A stretch of 64,000 nt of DNA from an uncultured Gammaproteobacteria bacterium (GTDB taxonomy: Bacteria; Pseudomonadota; Gammaproteobacteria; Arenicellales; JAANXG01). The translations under genes were made by a program, and so were the position numbers. Below, piece by piece: positions 10,388 to 23,334 of the stretch. The notes under the pieces are model-generated. The model ran no database searches, was not told where the DNA came from, and saw nothing but the letters and a program-made list of their open reading frames with translations. Every line of letters starts with the position of its first letter. Positions within the stretch are counted from its first letter, which is position 1. Location: contig CAMYMN010000002.1 in assembly GCA_947259395.1 (NCBI GenBank), forward strand, positions 102,439 through 166,438. Direction: 5' to 3'.

Positions 10388-10827
10388 GGCGATCCTCCAA
10401 TTAGTTGTCTAGTGTGTAACTTTAACGCGTTTACGATTCAACGCCCAGGCTTGGGCAACATTTGGTCCGCGAGCGTAATGTCGACGACGATCTCAGTGTG
10501 TCGATCGTGACCTGATAACATAAGCGCGTACTGCGGGGCGGAGGTCCGACACATGCTGTGCCCATCTGCGCCAGCGCCGCGCGCATTTTCAACAATAACT
10601 GCCGTCGTTCACAGCAGGCACAACGTACAGAACACTGATACACTAACGCGCATACTGCGCCAAGGCATCCCGTCCCTATTCATGAGTATACAGCGGAGGA
10701 ACACTCAACGTGTTGTTCAGGAAAACAATGGCATTTGACTGTCCAGGTTGCTTGGAAGGAATAGGGGCGCGATTAACGCCGCGCTGGATCAGTATTGAAA
10801 ACGTGCGCTTGGGCCGCGCTCGACAGG

Positions 10828-10867
10828 AAAACAGGGGTCGGCGTCACAGACGCCGACCCCTGTTTTT
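10828..10867. terminator. perfect 18-bp hairpin with T-tract (bidirectional terminator or REP-like)
   Basis: AAAACAGGGGTCGGCGTC-aca-GACGCCGACCCCTGTTTTT. Confidence 0.7.
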
Positions 10868-10904
10868 GACCGCGCCAACGCGGCATGCAGCGACCCGATT
10901 GCTT

Positions 10905-10943
10905 CGCCATCATCCGGGATTCTTAGTGCAATATGCGCGCTAG
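10905..10943. repeat. solo terminus of the MITE-like family
   Basis: CGCCATCATCCGGGATTCTTAGTGCAATATGCGCGCTAG aligns with reverse complement of the 26259 left end (CGCCAGCATCCGGGATCCTGGTGAGAAATGCGGGCTAG). Confidence 0.7.
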
Positions 10944-10986
10944 GGAGTTACGCCAGGGTTGGTATAAATCGATGTGCCAAACTCTG

Positions 10987-11721
10987 ATGAACGGAACGCT
11001 CATGGTTTTATTCTTGACAGTAATCGCCGCCGGATGCGCCACCGTGCCCAATGAAGGTCCAAAAACCCAGGAAGCGGAACAAGGGCAGGAGGACGGACAC
11101 GATCCTTGGGAGGGATTTAACCGGGCAGTGTACAGATTCAACGACGAGATTGATCGTGTGTTCATCAAGCCGCTCGCAAAGGGATATCGCCGCATTACCC
11201 CGAGTCCTGTACGACGCAGTGTTGGAAACTTTTTTCGCAACCTGTTGGAACCGACCACCGTAGCCAACGATCTGTTGCAGGGCAAACCTCTCCAGGCGAT
11301 CTCGGACGCCAGCCGGTTTTTGCTTAATTCAACATTAGGCATCGTCGGTCTTTTCGATGTCGCCACCAAACTTGGCGTAGAGCGCAATCAGGAAGATTTT
11401 GGTCAGACATTCGCGGTTTGGGGGGTTCCGTCCGGGCCGTTCGTTGTATTACCGTTTTTCGGGCCCAGTAACGTGCGCGATGCCTTTGGGCTGCTGCCTT
11501 ACTATTACGTTACCGACCCAAGGCTGCAGCTGGATGATAGAGCGGCGCGTGTCGCGTTAATCGCAGTCGATGTGATCGATTTCCGTTCCCAAATACTCGG
11601 CGCGACAAGGTTACTGGACATGCAGTTGGATCCTTATCTATTTTCCCGCGAAAGTTACCGGCAGAAACGGCTCGACCTCATTTATGACGGCGACCCTCCC
11701 CTGGATGAGCCGTCCCTGTAA
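10987..11721 (+). CDS. mlaA: MlaA (VacJ) outer-membrane lipid asymmetry lipoprotein
   Basis: MNGTLMVLFLTVIAAGCATVPNEG (lipobox) ... DPWEGFNRAVYRFNDEIDRVFIKPLAKGYR ... QTFAVWGVPSGPFVVLPFFGPSNVRDAFG; track start at 10933 uses an ATG inside a repeat terminus. Confidence 0.93.
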   Translation: MNGTLMVLFLTVIAAGCATVPNEGPKTQEAEQGQEDGHDPWEGFNRAVYRFNDEIDRVFIKPLAKGYRRITPSPVRRSVGNFFRNLLEPTTVANDLLQGKPLQAISDASRFLLNSTLGIVGLFDVATKLGVERNQEDFGQTFAVWGVPSGPFVVLPFFGPSNVRDAFGLLPYYYVTDPRLQLDDRAARVALIAVDVIDFRSQILGATRLLDMQLDPYLFSRESYRQKRLDLIYDGDPPLDEPSL

Positions 11722-11732
11722 AGTCCTGGCCC

Positions 11733-12689
11733 ATGCGCTCTCTGTTCCCGGAAATTAAACCGAACAAGAGTTTTCATCTTGTTGTCGACTCACCTCATGA
11801 ACTGTATGTGGAGGAGTGCGGCAATCCTGAGGGGCTGCCCGTGCTTTTTTTGCATGGCGGTCCCGGCGCTGGTTGTGAGCCGTATCATCGCCGTTTTTTT
11901 GATCCTGAAATTTATCGCATCGTGTTGTTTGATCAACGTGGCGCCGGCAGGTCACGACCCCATGCGAGCTTAGAAGCCAATACCACACCACATCTCGTGG
12001 CTGACATCGAACAGATCCGTGAACATCTCGGCATTGAACGATGGGTGCTATTCGGAGGGTCGTGGGGATCAACATTGGCGCTGGTGTACGCTGAAGCCCA
12101 CCCAAGCCGAGTGCTGGCCCTCATTTTACGCGGGATTTTTTTGTGCCGGCGGCACGAGATCGATTGGTTTTATCAACAGGGTGCCAGCCGGATTTTCCCG
12201 GACTATTGGGAGGATTTCATCGCGCCGATTCCGGAATCCGAACGTGACAGGCTACTGCATGCATATTATCAACGCCTAATCGGGGATGACGAACTCGCGC
12301 GCATGGCGGCAGCAAAGGCATGGTCCCTGTGGGAAGGTCGCTGCGTTACCCTGCATCCAAGCGGGACAGTAAGAGATTTCTTCGGTACACCTCACGTCGC
12401 CTTGAGCCTTGCCCGTATTGAGTCGCATTACTTCATCAACGACAGTTTTCTCTCTCCAAATCAGATATTGCGCGATGCCTATCGGCTGGCCGAGATTCCC
12501 GGAATTATTGTACATGGGCGCTATGACATCGTTTGCCCACTGGAAAATGCGTATCAGTTACAGCGCGCTTGGCCCAAGGCGCAACTGATTGTGGTGCCGG
12601 ACGCAGGCCATGCGGCCAGCGAACCGGGGATTGCGGACGCGCTGCTAAAAGGGACCGACACTGTCTCGCAAATGCTGCGGCGAAGGTGA
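11733..12689 (+). CDS. pip: prolyl aminopeptidase
   Basis: YVEECGNPEGLPVLFLHGGPGAGCEPYHRRFFDPEIYRIVLFDQRGAGRSRPHA ... WVLFGGSWGSTLALVYAEAHP. Confidence 0.93.
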   Translation: MRSLFPEIKPNKSFHLVVDSPHELYVEECGNPEGLPVLFLHGGPGAGCEPYHRRFFDPEIYRIVLFDQRGAGRSRPHASLEANTTPHLVADIEQIREHLGIERWVLFGGSWGSTLALVYAEAHPSRVLALILRGIFLCRRHEIDWFYQQGASRIFPDYWEDFIAPIPESERDRLLHAYYQRLIGDDELARMAAAKAWSLWEGRCVTLHPSGTVRDFFGTPHVALSLARIESHYFINDSFLSPNQILRDAYRLAEIPGIIVHGRYDIVCPLENAYQLQRAWPKAQLIVVPDAGHAASEPGIADALLKGTDTVSQMLRRR

Positions 12690-12695
12690 AGGGCT

Positions 12696-13508
12696 GTGGC
12701 GGTGTATGCGATTGGTGATGTCCAGGGATGCTACCGATCGCTCGAAGCACTGTTGAACCGGATTGGCTTTGATCCCGAGAACGACCAGCTTTGGTTTGTC
12801 GGCGACTTGGTTAATCGGGGCCCGGAGTCGCTGCAAGTGCTGCGTTTTGTCAAGGCGCTCGGAGACGGTGCCAGGGTCGTGCTCGGCAACCATGATCTCA
12901 ACCTGCTTGCGGTCGCGGCCGGCGCGCGCCGACGAGGGCGGGGGGATACTTTGGATCCGGTTTTGCAGGCCCACGACTGCGAAGAGTTGCTGACTTGGCT
13001 GCGTTCTTGTCCGTTGTTCCTGGAAGATGCAGTTCTTAACGTGGCGATGGTCCACGCCGGTTTGCTCCCACAGTGGTCATTGACGCAAGCAGCGGAACTC
13101 GCCGGCGAGGTCGAAGACATGCTCGGGTCCGACAACAGCGCGGTGTTTTTGCACCGTATGTATGGAGACACGCCGCACCGCTGGCGTGAATCATTAATCG
13201 GATGGGAAAGGCTGCGATTCATCACTAACGTGTTTACACGCATGCGTTATTGTGATCATCAGGGGCGCATTGATCTCGCGTACACCGGGCCACCGGGCAC
13301 TCAGCCGAGCGCACTACAGCCGTGGTACGCGACGCGGCGCAACGGCGGCGAATTGTTGATATTTGGCCATTGGTCGACCCTGGGCGCGGGGCAAATAGGG
13401 CACGTGATCTGCCTGGATAGCGGTTGTGTCTGGGGAAATAGCCTTACCGCCGCGCGTGTGGACACAAGGCCAATCGAATTGACCGCGGTGCGTTGCCAGG
13501 AGGCCTGA
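12696..13508 (+). CDS. apaH: symmetrical bis(5'-nucleosyl)-tetraphosphatase
   Basis: VAVYAIGDVQGCYRSLEALLNRIGFDPENDQLWFVGDLVNRGPESLQVLRFV ... VVLGNHDLNLLAVAAG; GTG start. Confidence 0.95.
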   Translation: MAVYAIGDVQGCYRSLEALLNRIGFDPENDQLWFVGDLVNRGPESLQVLRFVKALGDGARVVLGNHDLNLLAVAAGARRRGRGDTLDPVLQAHDCEELLTWLRSCPLFLEDAVLNVAMVHAGLLPQWSLTQAAELAGEVEDMLGSDNSAVFLHRMYGDTPHRWRESLIGWERLRFITNVFTRMRYCDHQGRIDLAYTGPPGTQPSALQPWYATRRNGGELLIFGHWSTLGAGQIGHVICLDSGCVWGNSLTAARVDTRPIELTAVRCQEA

Positions 13509-13616
13509 ACCCACCTATCGCGCCACGGCGCCGTGCACCGATCTAGGGGAGAGCCTTCGGCAAAGACAGGGGCTAGATATAGCCGCAGGGAGCAGTGTTA
13601 GAATCTGCGCAGAACA

Positions 13617-14000
13617 ATGAGCGAAACACGCAAGTATCAGATCACCATTGCAGTGAAGACTGCGTACATCGAGGCGCAGTCCGATCCGCATGCCAATCGT
13701 TACGTGTTTGCGTACACGGTCACCATTACCAATGACGGATCGGTGCCGGTACAACTCGTGACCAGGCATTGGATCATTACCGACGCGCACGACCGGGTGC
13801 AAGAGGTGCGCGGCGATGGTGTCGTCGGAGAGAAACCGCGGTTACAGCCGGGAGCAAGCTACCAGTACACTAGTGGTACCGCCATTGAGACGCCGGTGGG
13901 CACGATGGGGGGCAGTTATCAGATGGTGGCCGACGACGGGACCAAGTTTGACGCGGAGATCCCTGCTTTCACGCTCTCAACCCCAGGCACGTTACACTAA
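13617..14000 (+). CDS. apaG: ApaG (CO2+/MG2+ efflux-associated) protein
   Basis: [77 protein letters not shown]. Confidence 0.94.
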   Translation: [127 protein letters not shown]

Positions 14001-14049
14001 CGATAAAAGGAGTTCATCGTAGTTTGCCGAAGTTCGGCGCCTAATTGCC

Positions 14050-16572
<2,523 letters not shown>

Positions 16573-16587
16573 TCGGTCACGTAGACA

Positions 16588-16603
16588 TGTTTCACGTGGA
16601 ACC
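16588..16603. promoter_or_regulatory. parS-like site 2 (TGTTTCACGTGGAACC)
   Basis: Near-perfect parS palindrome combining the TGTTTCAC and GTGGAACC half-site variants; 31 bp from site 1. Confidence 0.8.
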
Positions 16604-17703
16604 TATAAACGCATGGGCATCACGAGGTACAACGTCGATTCATCACCGGGTGCCGTCACCGTACAGCTGCTGTTGGCGTCTTGCAGCCCAAGATCCACCT
16701 TCTCACCACCCAGAACACGTAGTGCCTCCATGAGATATCCGACATTAAACCCGATCTCAAGCTCCCCCTCCTCATAGTCGATCACCATTTCATCGTTGGC
16801 CTCTTCCTGATCCGGATTATTAGCACTCACTAATAATCGATTAGAAGATAAATTCAAGCGCACACCCTTGAACTTTTCATTAGTTAATATCGCCGCACGC
16901 GCCAAAATGTCATATAACTCGCCGCGCGTAACCTCCAGATGCGTGCTCAAACTCTTCGGGATCACCTTCTCGTAGTCCGGAAATCGTCCATCAATCAGTT
17001 TTGAGGTAAATACCAGCGGTCCGGCTTTCACGCGAATATGATTCGGATTCATCCTCAAGTCTGCAACTGAACTGCTGTCCTCCAGATAACGCGCTAATTC
17101 CAATACCGCTTTTCGCGGCACAATTAACTGCCGTAATTCACCGATATCACCTTCTATATGGGTCTTCGACATCGCAAGACGATGACCATCCGTTGCTACC
17201 GCACGCAAGGTTTGCGCCTCGGTTTCTAACAACAATCCATTGAGGTAGTACCGCACATCCTGCTGCGCCATAGAAAATGCAGTATTTTCAATAAGTTGTT
17301 TCAGCTTTCCTTGTTCTACCACACACTCACGATCCCATTGCTCGGTCTCTAATCGAGGGAAATTGGACGCCTCCAAGGTTTGCAGAGAAAAATGACTTTT
17401 CCCGCTTTGTATATTTACCCGATCACCGGTCGCATCCAACTCAATGACCGCGTCTTCCGGTAACGCACGACAGATGTCATGAAGCTTGCGCGCGGTCACT
17501 GTACATTCCCCATCACCGCCATCGACATTATCGATCTGTGTAGTGACCTCGGTCTCCAGATCCGTTCCGGTTAACACCAAACTACGATCATCGAACCGCA
17601 AATACACATTACCTAATATCGGCAGTGTCTGACGGCGTTCAACAACACTGCTGACTTGACTCAAGGGTTTCAATAAACGATCACGTTCTATGCTTAATTT
17701 CAT
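16603..17703 (-). CDS. dnaN: DNA polymerase III beta sliding clamp
   Basis: MKLSIERDRLLKPLSQVSSVVERRQTLPILGNVYLRFDDRSLVLTGTDLETEV ... C-terminal LYLVMPMRL. Confidence 0.98.
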   Translation of the reverse strand: MKLSIERDRLLKPLSQVSSVVERRQTLPILGNVYLRFDDRSLVLTGTDLETEVTTQIDNVDGGDGECTVTARKLHDICRALPEDAVIELDATGDRVNIQSGKSHFSLQTLEASNFPRLETEQWDRECVVEQGKLKQLIENTAFSMAQQDVRYYLNGLLLETEAQTLRAVATDGHRLAMSKTHIEGDIGELRQLIVPRKAVLELARYLEDSSSVADLRMNPNHIRVKAGPLVFTSKLIDGRFPDYEKVIPKSLSTHLEVTRGELYDILARAAILTNEKFKGVRLNLSSNRLLVSANNPDQEEANDEMVIDYEEGELEIGFNVGYLMEALRVLGGEKVDLGLQDANSSCTVTAPGDESTLYLVMPMRL

Positions 17704-17924
17704 ATTAAATAAATGATTAAGGAGTTAACTGCTTACTACTACGCAGTTATTTATGTGGATAAGTATAAATTACCTATTTAATTCAGTAAGTTACAGTTAT
17801 AATGTTGCTGTAGATAACTATTAGATTTCGAGTGTAATGTGGTGGAGAAATATGCGGTGCGAACGTCAACAGCCGCGACGTGCAGCGTTATCCACAGGGT
17901 ATTTGGTCATTTTATCTCTAGCGT
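17704..17924. other. oriC: candidate oriC: AT-rich dnaN-dnaA intergenic region with DnaA boxes
   Basis: Perfect DnaA boxes TGTGGATAA (17754-17762, reverse) and TTATCCACA (17888-17896, forward) flank an AT-rich segment. Confidence 0.7.
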
Positions 17925-19256
17925 TTACCGGCCAAGTAGATTTTGCAGGTTTTCATAGTCTTCCTTGGTTTTTGCATCGTGTTTGAGGAGCTCCTCGACC
18001 TTGCGGCAGGCATGCAGGACGGTGGTATGATCGCGGCCGCCGAATGCGTCGCCAATATCGGGGAGGCTCAGACTAGTGAGTTCTTTAGCAAGTGCCATTG
18101 CTATTTGCCGTGGGCGCGTAATTTGACGGTTGCGCCGCTTTGAATGTAGATCTGCTAAACGCATCTTGTAGTATGCCGCCACTGTTTTTTGTATGTTTTG
18201 CATAGTGATCTTGCGTTCTTGAAATACCATTAAATCCTTAAGCGCGTCTTTTGCCAGCTGTATATCGATCGCTCGTCCGGTGAATCGAGCACTTGCAAGT
18301 ATGCGGTGTAACGCACCTTCTAGTTCGCGTACATTGGAACGTACTTGCCGGGCGATAAAAAATGCCACGTCGTCGTCGATCTGAATTCCTTTGTTATGAG
18401 CCTTATTGCTCAAGATTGCCACCCTTGTCTCTAACTCCGGCGGATCTATGGGTACCGTTAAGCCACTGCCAAATCGCGAGATCAGCCGCTCTTGAACGCC
18501 CGTAATCTCCTTCGGGAAGCGGTCACTGGTAATCACGACTTGTCTTTGACCTTCTGTTAACGTGTTGAAAGTATGAAAGAATTCTTCTTGTGAATGGTTT
18601 TTGCCGCTGAAGAATTGGATGTCGTCGATGAGTAGCGCATCGAGTGAGCGGTAGTAACGCTTAAAGTCGTTGATTGCGTTGCGCTGTAGTGCCCTCACCA
18701 TATCGGCGACAAACCTTTCCGAGTGCACGTACGCAACCGACGCCGCCGGATTACGGCTCACTATCAAATTACCAGCGGCTTGCATAAGATGGGTCTTTCC
18801 CAGGCCCACACCGCCATAAATAAACAGTGGATTGTAGGCCTTTCCTGGGTTCTCCCCGACCTGTATGGCGGCCGCCCGCGCCAGTTGATTGGACTTCCCT
18901 TCCACGTGGTTTTCAAACGTAAACGCGGTATTTAACGATTTCGTTCCATAGTTACCGATCCGGCTAATTGGTTTGTTGTCGCTACGCTTGACATCGGCAA
19001 GTTCTACTCGTGTATTGCTGCCAATTTCCAGACAAACGGTAATATTTTTCTGACTATAATCGCTTACGAGCTTGTCAACCCGCCCCATGAACTTCTGTTT
19101 TACCCAGTCCATTACGAACCGATTGGGGGCCAGCAAACGCAATGTTGCTGTATCTTCAATCGCCTGAAGTGGGCGTATCCACGTGTTAAATTGTTGTGGG
19201 GTCAGCTCATCCTCCAAGTGATGCAAGCACTTGTTCCAAATCGCCGAATTTGACAA
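17925..19256 (-). CDS. dnaA: chromosomal replication initiator DnaA
   Basis: [31 protein letters not shown] ... [23 protein letters not shown] ... [18 protein letters not shown]. Confidence 0.98.
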   Translation of the reverse strand: MSNSAIWNKCLHHLEDELTPQQFNTWIRPLQAIEDTATLRLLAPNRFVMDWVKQKFMGRVDKLVSDYSQKNITVCLEIGSNTRVELADVKRSDNKPISRIGNYGTKSLNTAFTFENHVEGKSNQLARAAAIQVGENPGKAYNPLFIYGGVGLGKTHLMQAAGNLIVSRNPAASVAYVHSERFVADMVRALQRNAINDFKRYYRSLDALLIDDIQFFSGKNHSQEEFFHTFNTLTEGQRQVVITSDRFPKEITGVQERLISRFGSGLTVPIDPPELETRVAILSNKAHNKGIQIDDDVAFFIARQVRSNVRELEGALHRILASARFTGRAIDIQLAKDALKDLMVFQERKITMQNIQKTVAAYYKMRLADLHSKRRNRQITRPRQIAMALAKELTSLSLPDIGDAFGGRDHTTVLHACRKVEELLKHDAKTKEDYENLQNLLGR

Positions 19257-19357
19257 GTTGCACTCCTCTGCTGGTGGTCTTATCTCACGCCTTATGTTGA
19301 TTAATATGCGGCGCGGACGTATCGAATTATGATTGCGTCAATAAATCGCTGTTTTAG

Positions 19358-19386
19358 TTGACACTTGTTGGTAAACCTTTTAAGTT
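19358..19386 (+). promoter_or_regulatory. possible sigma70 promoter for rpmH
   Basis: TTGACA (19358-19363), 17-bp spacer, TAAGTT. Confidence 0.35.
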
Positions 19387-19463
19387 TGCTCGCCCTTTTT
19401 TATGTCGGTGTTCGCGGTTCTACCGACGATAAGTAAACTTTTTTACGAACATTTATTTTTACC

Positions 19464-19598
19464 ATGAAACGTACGTTCCAGCCTAGTCAAGTTAAGCGTA
19501 AACGATCGCACGGTTTCCGCGCACGTATGCGGACCAAAGGTGGTCGTGCTGTGATTAATGCACGGCGCGCTAAGGGACGCAGTCAATTAAGTGCTTAG
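19464..19598 (+). CDS. rpmH: 50S ribosomal protein L34 (absent from ORF track because short)
   Basis: [44 protein letters not shown] read directly from the sequence. Confidence 0.98.
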   Translation: MKRTFQPSQVKRKRSHGFRARMRTKGGRAVINARRAKGRSQLSA

Positions 19599-19627
19599 GC
19601 TTAGAAAGGCTTAGGTAAAAAGTCCGC

Positions 19628-19990
19628 GTGGCGCGGTATCAGCTGCCAAAGAATTATAGACTGCACCGACAATGCGACTATACACGGGTGTTGAAATATC
19701 GCCAGCGTATTCGCGTAGGGAAATTTGAAGCCGCGACCGCTCCTAATAATCGACCATTTCCAAGACTTGGTCTCGCCGTGTCCAGGAAAGTGTCAACGAA
19801 GGCAACTGTGCGCAATCGTTTGAAACGTTTGATTCGAGAATCGTTTCGCTTGCGCAAGCCGCACATAAACGGAATGGACGTAGTAGTATTCGCTCGACCC
19901 GGTGCTGATCGCCTGATGGCTGATGAAGCGCTTGGTATGCTTGATAACCTCTGGTTTTTAGTGGAAAAATCATGCGCCGACTTGTGCTAG
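19628..19990 (+). CDS. rnpA: ribonuclease P protein component
   Basis: NNRPFPRLGLAVSRKVSTKATVRNRLKRLIRESFRLRK; GTG start; syntenic. Confidence 0.96.
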   Translation: MARYQLPKNYRLHRQCDYTRVLKYRQRIRVGKFEAATAPNNRPFPRLGLAVSRKVSTKATVRNRLKRLIRESFRLRKPHINGMDVVVFARPGADRLMADEALGMLDNLWFLVEKSCADLC

Positions 19991-20226
19991 GAGTAATCCG
20001 GACCTACCGCTATGCCGTGAGCCCGTTGCTCGGCCAGCATTGTCGTTACTATCCGACCTGCTCAGAATACGCGCTGACCGCCATTGAGCGATTTGGCCTG
20101 CCTCGCGGTGTGTGGATGACTCTGCGGCGCGTGTCACGGTGTCATCCGCTCCACGCCGGTGGTTTCGACCCGGTACCCGATCGCGATCCATGCCCGGGTG
20201 ACACATCCGCCGGTGAGTGCCAGTAA
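19972..20226 (+). CDS. yidD: membrane protein insertion efficiency factor YidD
   Basis: MRRLVLGVIRTYRYAVSPLLGQHCRYYPTCSEYALTAIERFGLPRGVWMTLRRVSRCHPLHAGGFDPVP. Confidence 0.96.
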   Translation: MRRLVLGVIRTYRYAVSPLLGQHCRYYPTCSEYALTAIERFGLPRGVWMTLRRVSRCHPLHAGGFDPVPDRDPCPGDTSAGECQ

Positions 20227-21894
20227 ATGGACATTCAACGCGGACTGTTGTTTATTGCCCTGGCCTTTGTGTTAATCCTTATCTATCAAAAATGGTTGGA
20301 AGAGCAACAACCGCCACCGACATCGACACCCCAACCCTCAGCGCAAACATCGGTGCCAGCGCCAGACACCGGTGATGTCCCCCAAGCCCCCACTGCTGTC
20401 GATCAACCCCCTGAATCACCTGAGCAACCACAAGCCGTTGCTACCAGTGATCGCGTACTGGTGACCACCGATTTGTTCCGTGCGCACATAGACACCGGCG
20501 GCGGTGATTTGAAGAAGGTCGAGTTGCTCAAGTACCCGGTCAGTGTCGATCAACCCGACAAACCATTCGAATTGCTTCGACAACAGGGTGCCGATGTGTT
20601 TACAAGCCAAACCGGCTTGATCGGGCGCGGCCGTGACTTTCCCAACCACAAGACCACGTTCAACGCTGAAAACACCTCTTATGAGCTCGCTCCGGGCAAC
20701 GAAAGTCTCGAGGTCAAACTGTCGTGGAACTCACCGGACGGTGTCAAATACTCGAAGGTATATACCTTTTATCGCGACAGCTACAACATTTCCATTGACT
20801 ATTTGGTTGACAACCAAACCACAGACACCTGGAATGGGTACTTGTATGCGCAGTTCCTGCGCACCCAGGTCGTGCCGGAGAGAAGCTTTTTCCTGGGTGT
20901 GGTCCCGAGCTACTTGGGCGGTGCGATTTACACCCCCGAGGAGAAATACGAAAAGATCGATTTCGCTGATATGACCGACCAGGACCTGAGTCGCGACGTC
21001 AAATCCGGCTGGGTGGCGATGCTGCAGCATTATTTCGTTGGTGCCTGGCTTCCGCAACAGGAGGGGCCCTACCAGTTTTATAGCCGAGTCATCAACACCA
21101 ACACCGCTGGAGGCCCACGTTACAATATTGGTTACAAGACCTTGACACCAACCGTTGTGAAACCCGGCGAACGCGGCACGCTGAGCACGAAGCTGTTCGT
21201 TGGCCCCAAGGAACAGGAACGCCTCAAACAACAAGGCGAGGGGTTCGTGCTAAGCGTTGATTACGGATGGCTGACGCCATTATCGGCACCCTTGTTTTGG
21301 ATCCTCGAACGCATCAACGCGGTGGTCAATAACTGGGGCTGGGCCATTATCATCTTGACGCTATTGATAAAGCTCGCCTTCTATCCGCTATCCGCCGCGA
21401 GCTACAAGTCGATGGCGAAGATGAAGAAACTGCAACCGCGGCTGCAGACCTTGAAGGAGCGTTACGGGGACGATAAGCAGAAGCTGCAGCAGGCAATGAT
21501 GGAGCTTTACAAGAAAGACAAGATTAATCCACTTGGCGGTTGCCTGCCTATCGTGATTCAGATTCCGGTATTTATCGCCTTGTACTGGGTGCTGCTGGAA
21601 AGCGTTGAACTACGCCAGGCTGAGTGGGCGTTTTGGATTAAAGATCTATCAGTAAAAGACCCGTACTTCGTGCTGCCGATCTTAATGGGGGGGAGCATGG
21701 TGTTTCAGCAGTTACTCAACCCATCGCCCCTGGATCCCATGCAAAAAAAGATAATGATGGCATTACCGGTCGTGTTCACCTTGCTGTTTCTCTATTTTCC
21801 CGCCGGTTTGGTTCTTTACTGGCTGGTGAACAACGTCCTGTCTATCGCCCAGCAGTGGTACATCAACAAGACCATCGGCGCCAAGAACACGTAA
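20227..21894 (+). CDS. yidC: membrane protein insertase YidC
   Basis: MDIQRGLLFIALAFVLILIYQKW ... NWGWAIIILTLLIKLAFYPLSAASYKSMAKMKKLQPRLQTLKERYGDDKQK. Confidence 0.97.
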   Translation: MDIQRGLLFIALAFVLILIYQKWLEEQQPPPTSTPQPSAQTSVPAPDTGDVPQAPTAVDQPPESPEQPQAVATSDRVLVTTDLFRAHIDTGGGDLKKVELLKYPVSVDQPDKPFELLRQQGADVFTSQTGLIGRGRDFPNHKTTFNAENTSYELAPGNESLEVKLSWNSPDGVKYSKVYTFYRDSYNISIDYLVDNQTTDTWNGYLYAQFLRTQVVPERSFFLGVVPSYLGGAIYTPEEKYEKIDFADMTDQDLSRDVKSGWVAMLQHYFVGAWLPQQEGPYQFYSRVINTNTAGGPRYNIGYKTLTPTVVKPGERGTLSTKLFVGPKEQERLKQQGEGFVLSVDYGWLTPLSAPLFWILERINAVVNNWGWAIIILTLLIKLAFYPLSAASYKSMAKMKKLQPRLQTLKERYGDDKQKLQQAMMELYKKDKINPLGGCLPIVIQIPVFIALYWVLLESVELRQAEWAFWIKDLSVKDPYFVLPILMGGSMVFQQLLNPSPLDPMQKKIMMALPVVFTLLFLYFPAGLVLYWLVNNVLSIAQQWYINKTIGAKNT

Positions 21895-21926
21895 TCGCAC
21901 CCGCGTGACTACCGGCCACCGTCCGG

Positions 21927-23291
21927 GTGCAACGGCCACCTCTTTTGCATACTGAGAACGACACTATCGTCGCCATCGCCACATCCCCGGGGCGCGGCGG
22001 CATCGGGGTGGTGCGGATTTCCGGACCCCAAAGCCCGCCCATCGCCGACGCGATGCTAGGTCGGCTTCCGCGAGCGCGCCGGGCGATTTACAGCGAGTTT
22101 TTGGGCGCCGATGGAATTGCCATCGACCGCGGGATAGCCCTGTACTTCCCGAAGCCGTACTCGTTCACCGGTGAACACGTATTGGAGTTGCAAGGGCATG
22201 GCGGCCCAGTGGTGTTGGACATGCTCGTTAATCGCGTATTGGAACTGGGCGCCAGGCTCGCCCGACCGGGGGAGTTCTCCGAGCGCGCGTTCTTGAACGG
22301 CAAGTTGGATCTGGCACAGGCGGAGGCCGTGGCCGACCTCATCGACAGCGGATCGCAAGCCGCGGCGCGCTCTGCTATGCGCTCGTTGCAGGGGGAGTTC
22401 TCGCGGCGTGTGCACCGGTTGGTGGAGGCGATGATCAGCGTGCGGACGTACGTTGAGGCGGCGATCGATTTCCCGGAAGAGGAAGTCGATTTTTTGGGTG
22501 ACCAACAGATCACAGACGCCATTGACGACCTATTGGCAGAGATCGAGCGCGTCCTGGCCTCAGCTCAGCAAGGATGCCTGTTACGGGATGGGATGCGTAT
22601 TGTGCTCGCCGGTCCTCCCAACGCCGGAAAATCCAGCCTCCTGAACGCGCTCGCACAGGTCGACCGCGCCATTGTCAGCGATACCCCAGGCACCACCCGT
22701 GACATCGTTGACCAGCATATTCAAATCGACGGGCTACCGTTGCACCTGTTGGACACCGCCGGCCTCCGTGACGCCGCCGACGATATCGAACACCAAGGCG
22801 TATCACGCGCCCGTGCCGCGATGCAACAGGCCGACCGCGTGCTGGTGGTGGTGGACGACAGTCATGGCGTTGATCTGCAGGTATTGATGACCCAGCTACC
22901 GCCGGGGGTACCGGCAACCGTGGTGCGTAACAAGATTGATTTGTCCGGGCGCAAACCAGGCATGGACACCACGCGCGCGGTTACCGAAGTCGCCATCTCG
23001 GCTAAGACCGGCGCGGGACTCGTGTATTTGAAAAGACACCTCAAACAAAGTATGGGTTATGAAATCGGTGGCGAGCCGACCTTTATCGCTCGGCGCCGAC
23101 ACCTGGAGGCGCTACACCTGGCACGCGAACGAGTGCTCGCAGGGAAGCAACTATTGGTCGACCGTCGGGCCGGTGAGTTGTTGGCCGAGGAGCTGCGTTT
23201 GGCCCAGCAATCCCTGTGTGAGATCACCGGCGAGTTTACCAGCGACGACCTATTGTGCCGGATCTTCTCGGCTTTCTGTATCGGAAAATAG
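21927..23291 (+). CDS. mnmE: tRNA modification GTPase MnmE
   Basis: [22 protein letters not shown] ... [34 protein letters not shown] ... C-terminal IFSAFCIGK. Confidence 0.97.
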   Translation: MQRPPLLHTENDTIVAIATSPGRGGIGVVRISGPQSPPIADAMLGRLPRARRAIYSEFLGADGIAIDRGIALYFPKPYSFTGEHVLELQGHGGPVVLDMLVNRVLELGARLARPGEFSERAFLNGKLDLAQAEAVADLIDSGSQAAARSAMRSLQGEFSRRVHRLVEAMISVRTYVEAAIDFPEEEVDFLGDQQITDAIDDLLAEIERVLASAQQGCLLRDGMRIVLAGPPNAGKSSLLNALAQVDRAIVSDTPGTTRDIVDQHIQIDGLPLHLLDTAGLRDAADDIEHQGVSRARAAMQQADRVLVVVDDSHGVDLQVLMTQLPPGVPATVVRNKIDLSGRKPGMDTTRAVTEVAISAKTGAGLVYLKRHLKQSMGYEIGGEPTFIARRRHLEALHLARERVLAGKQLLVDRRAGELLAEELRLAQQSLCEITGEFTSDDLLCRIFSAFCIGK

Positions 23292-23334
23292 CACCGGCCC
23301 CAGCTCGACCGGCCCCGCCACCGCTATCGCTGCC

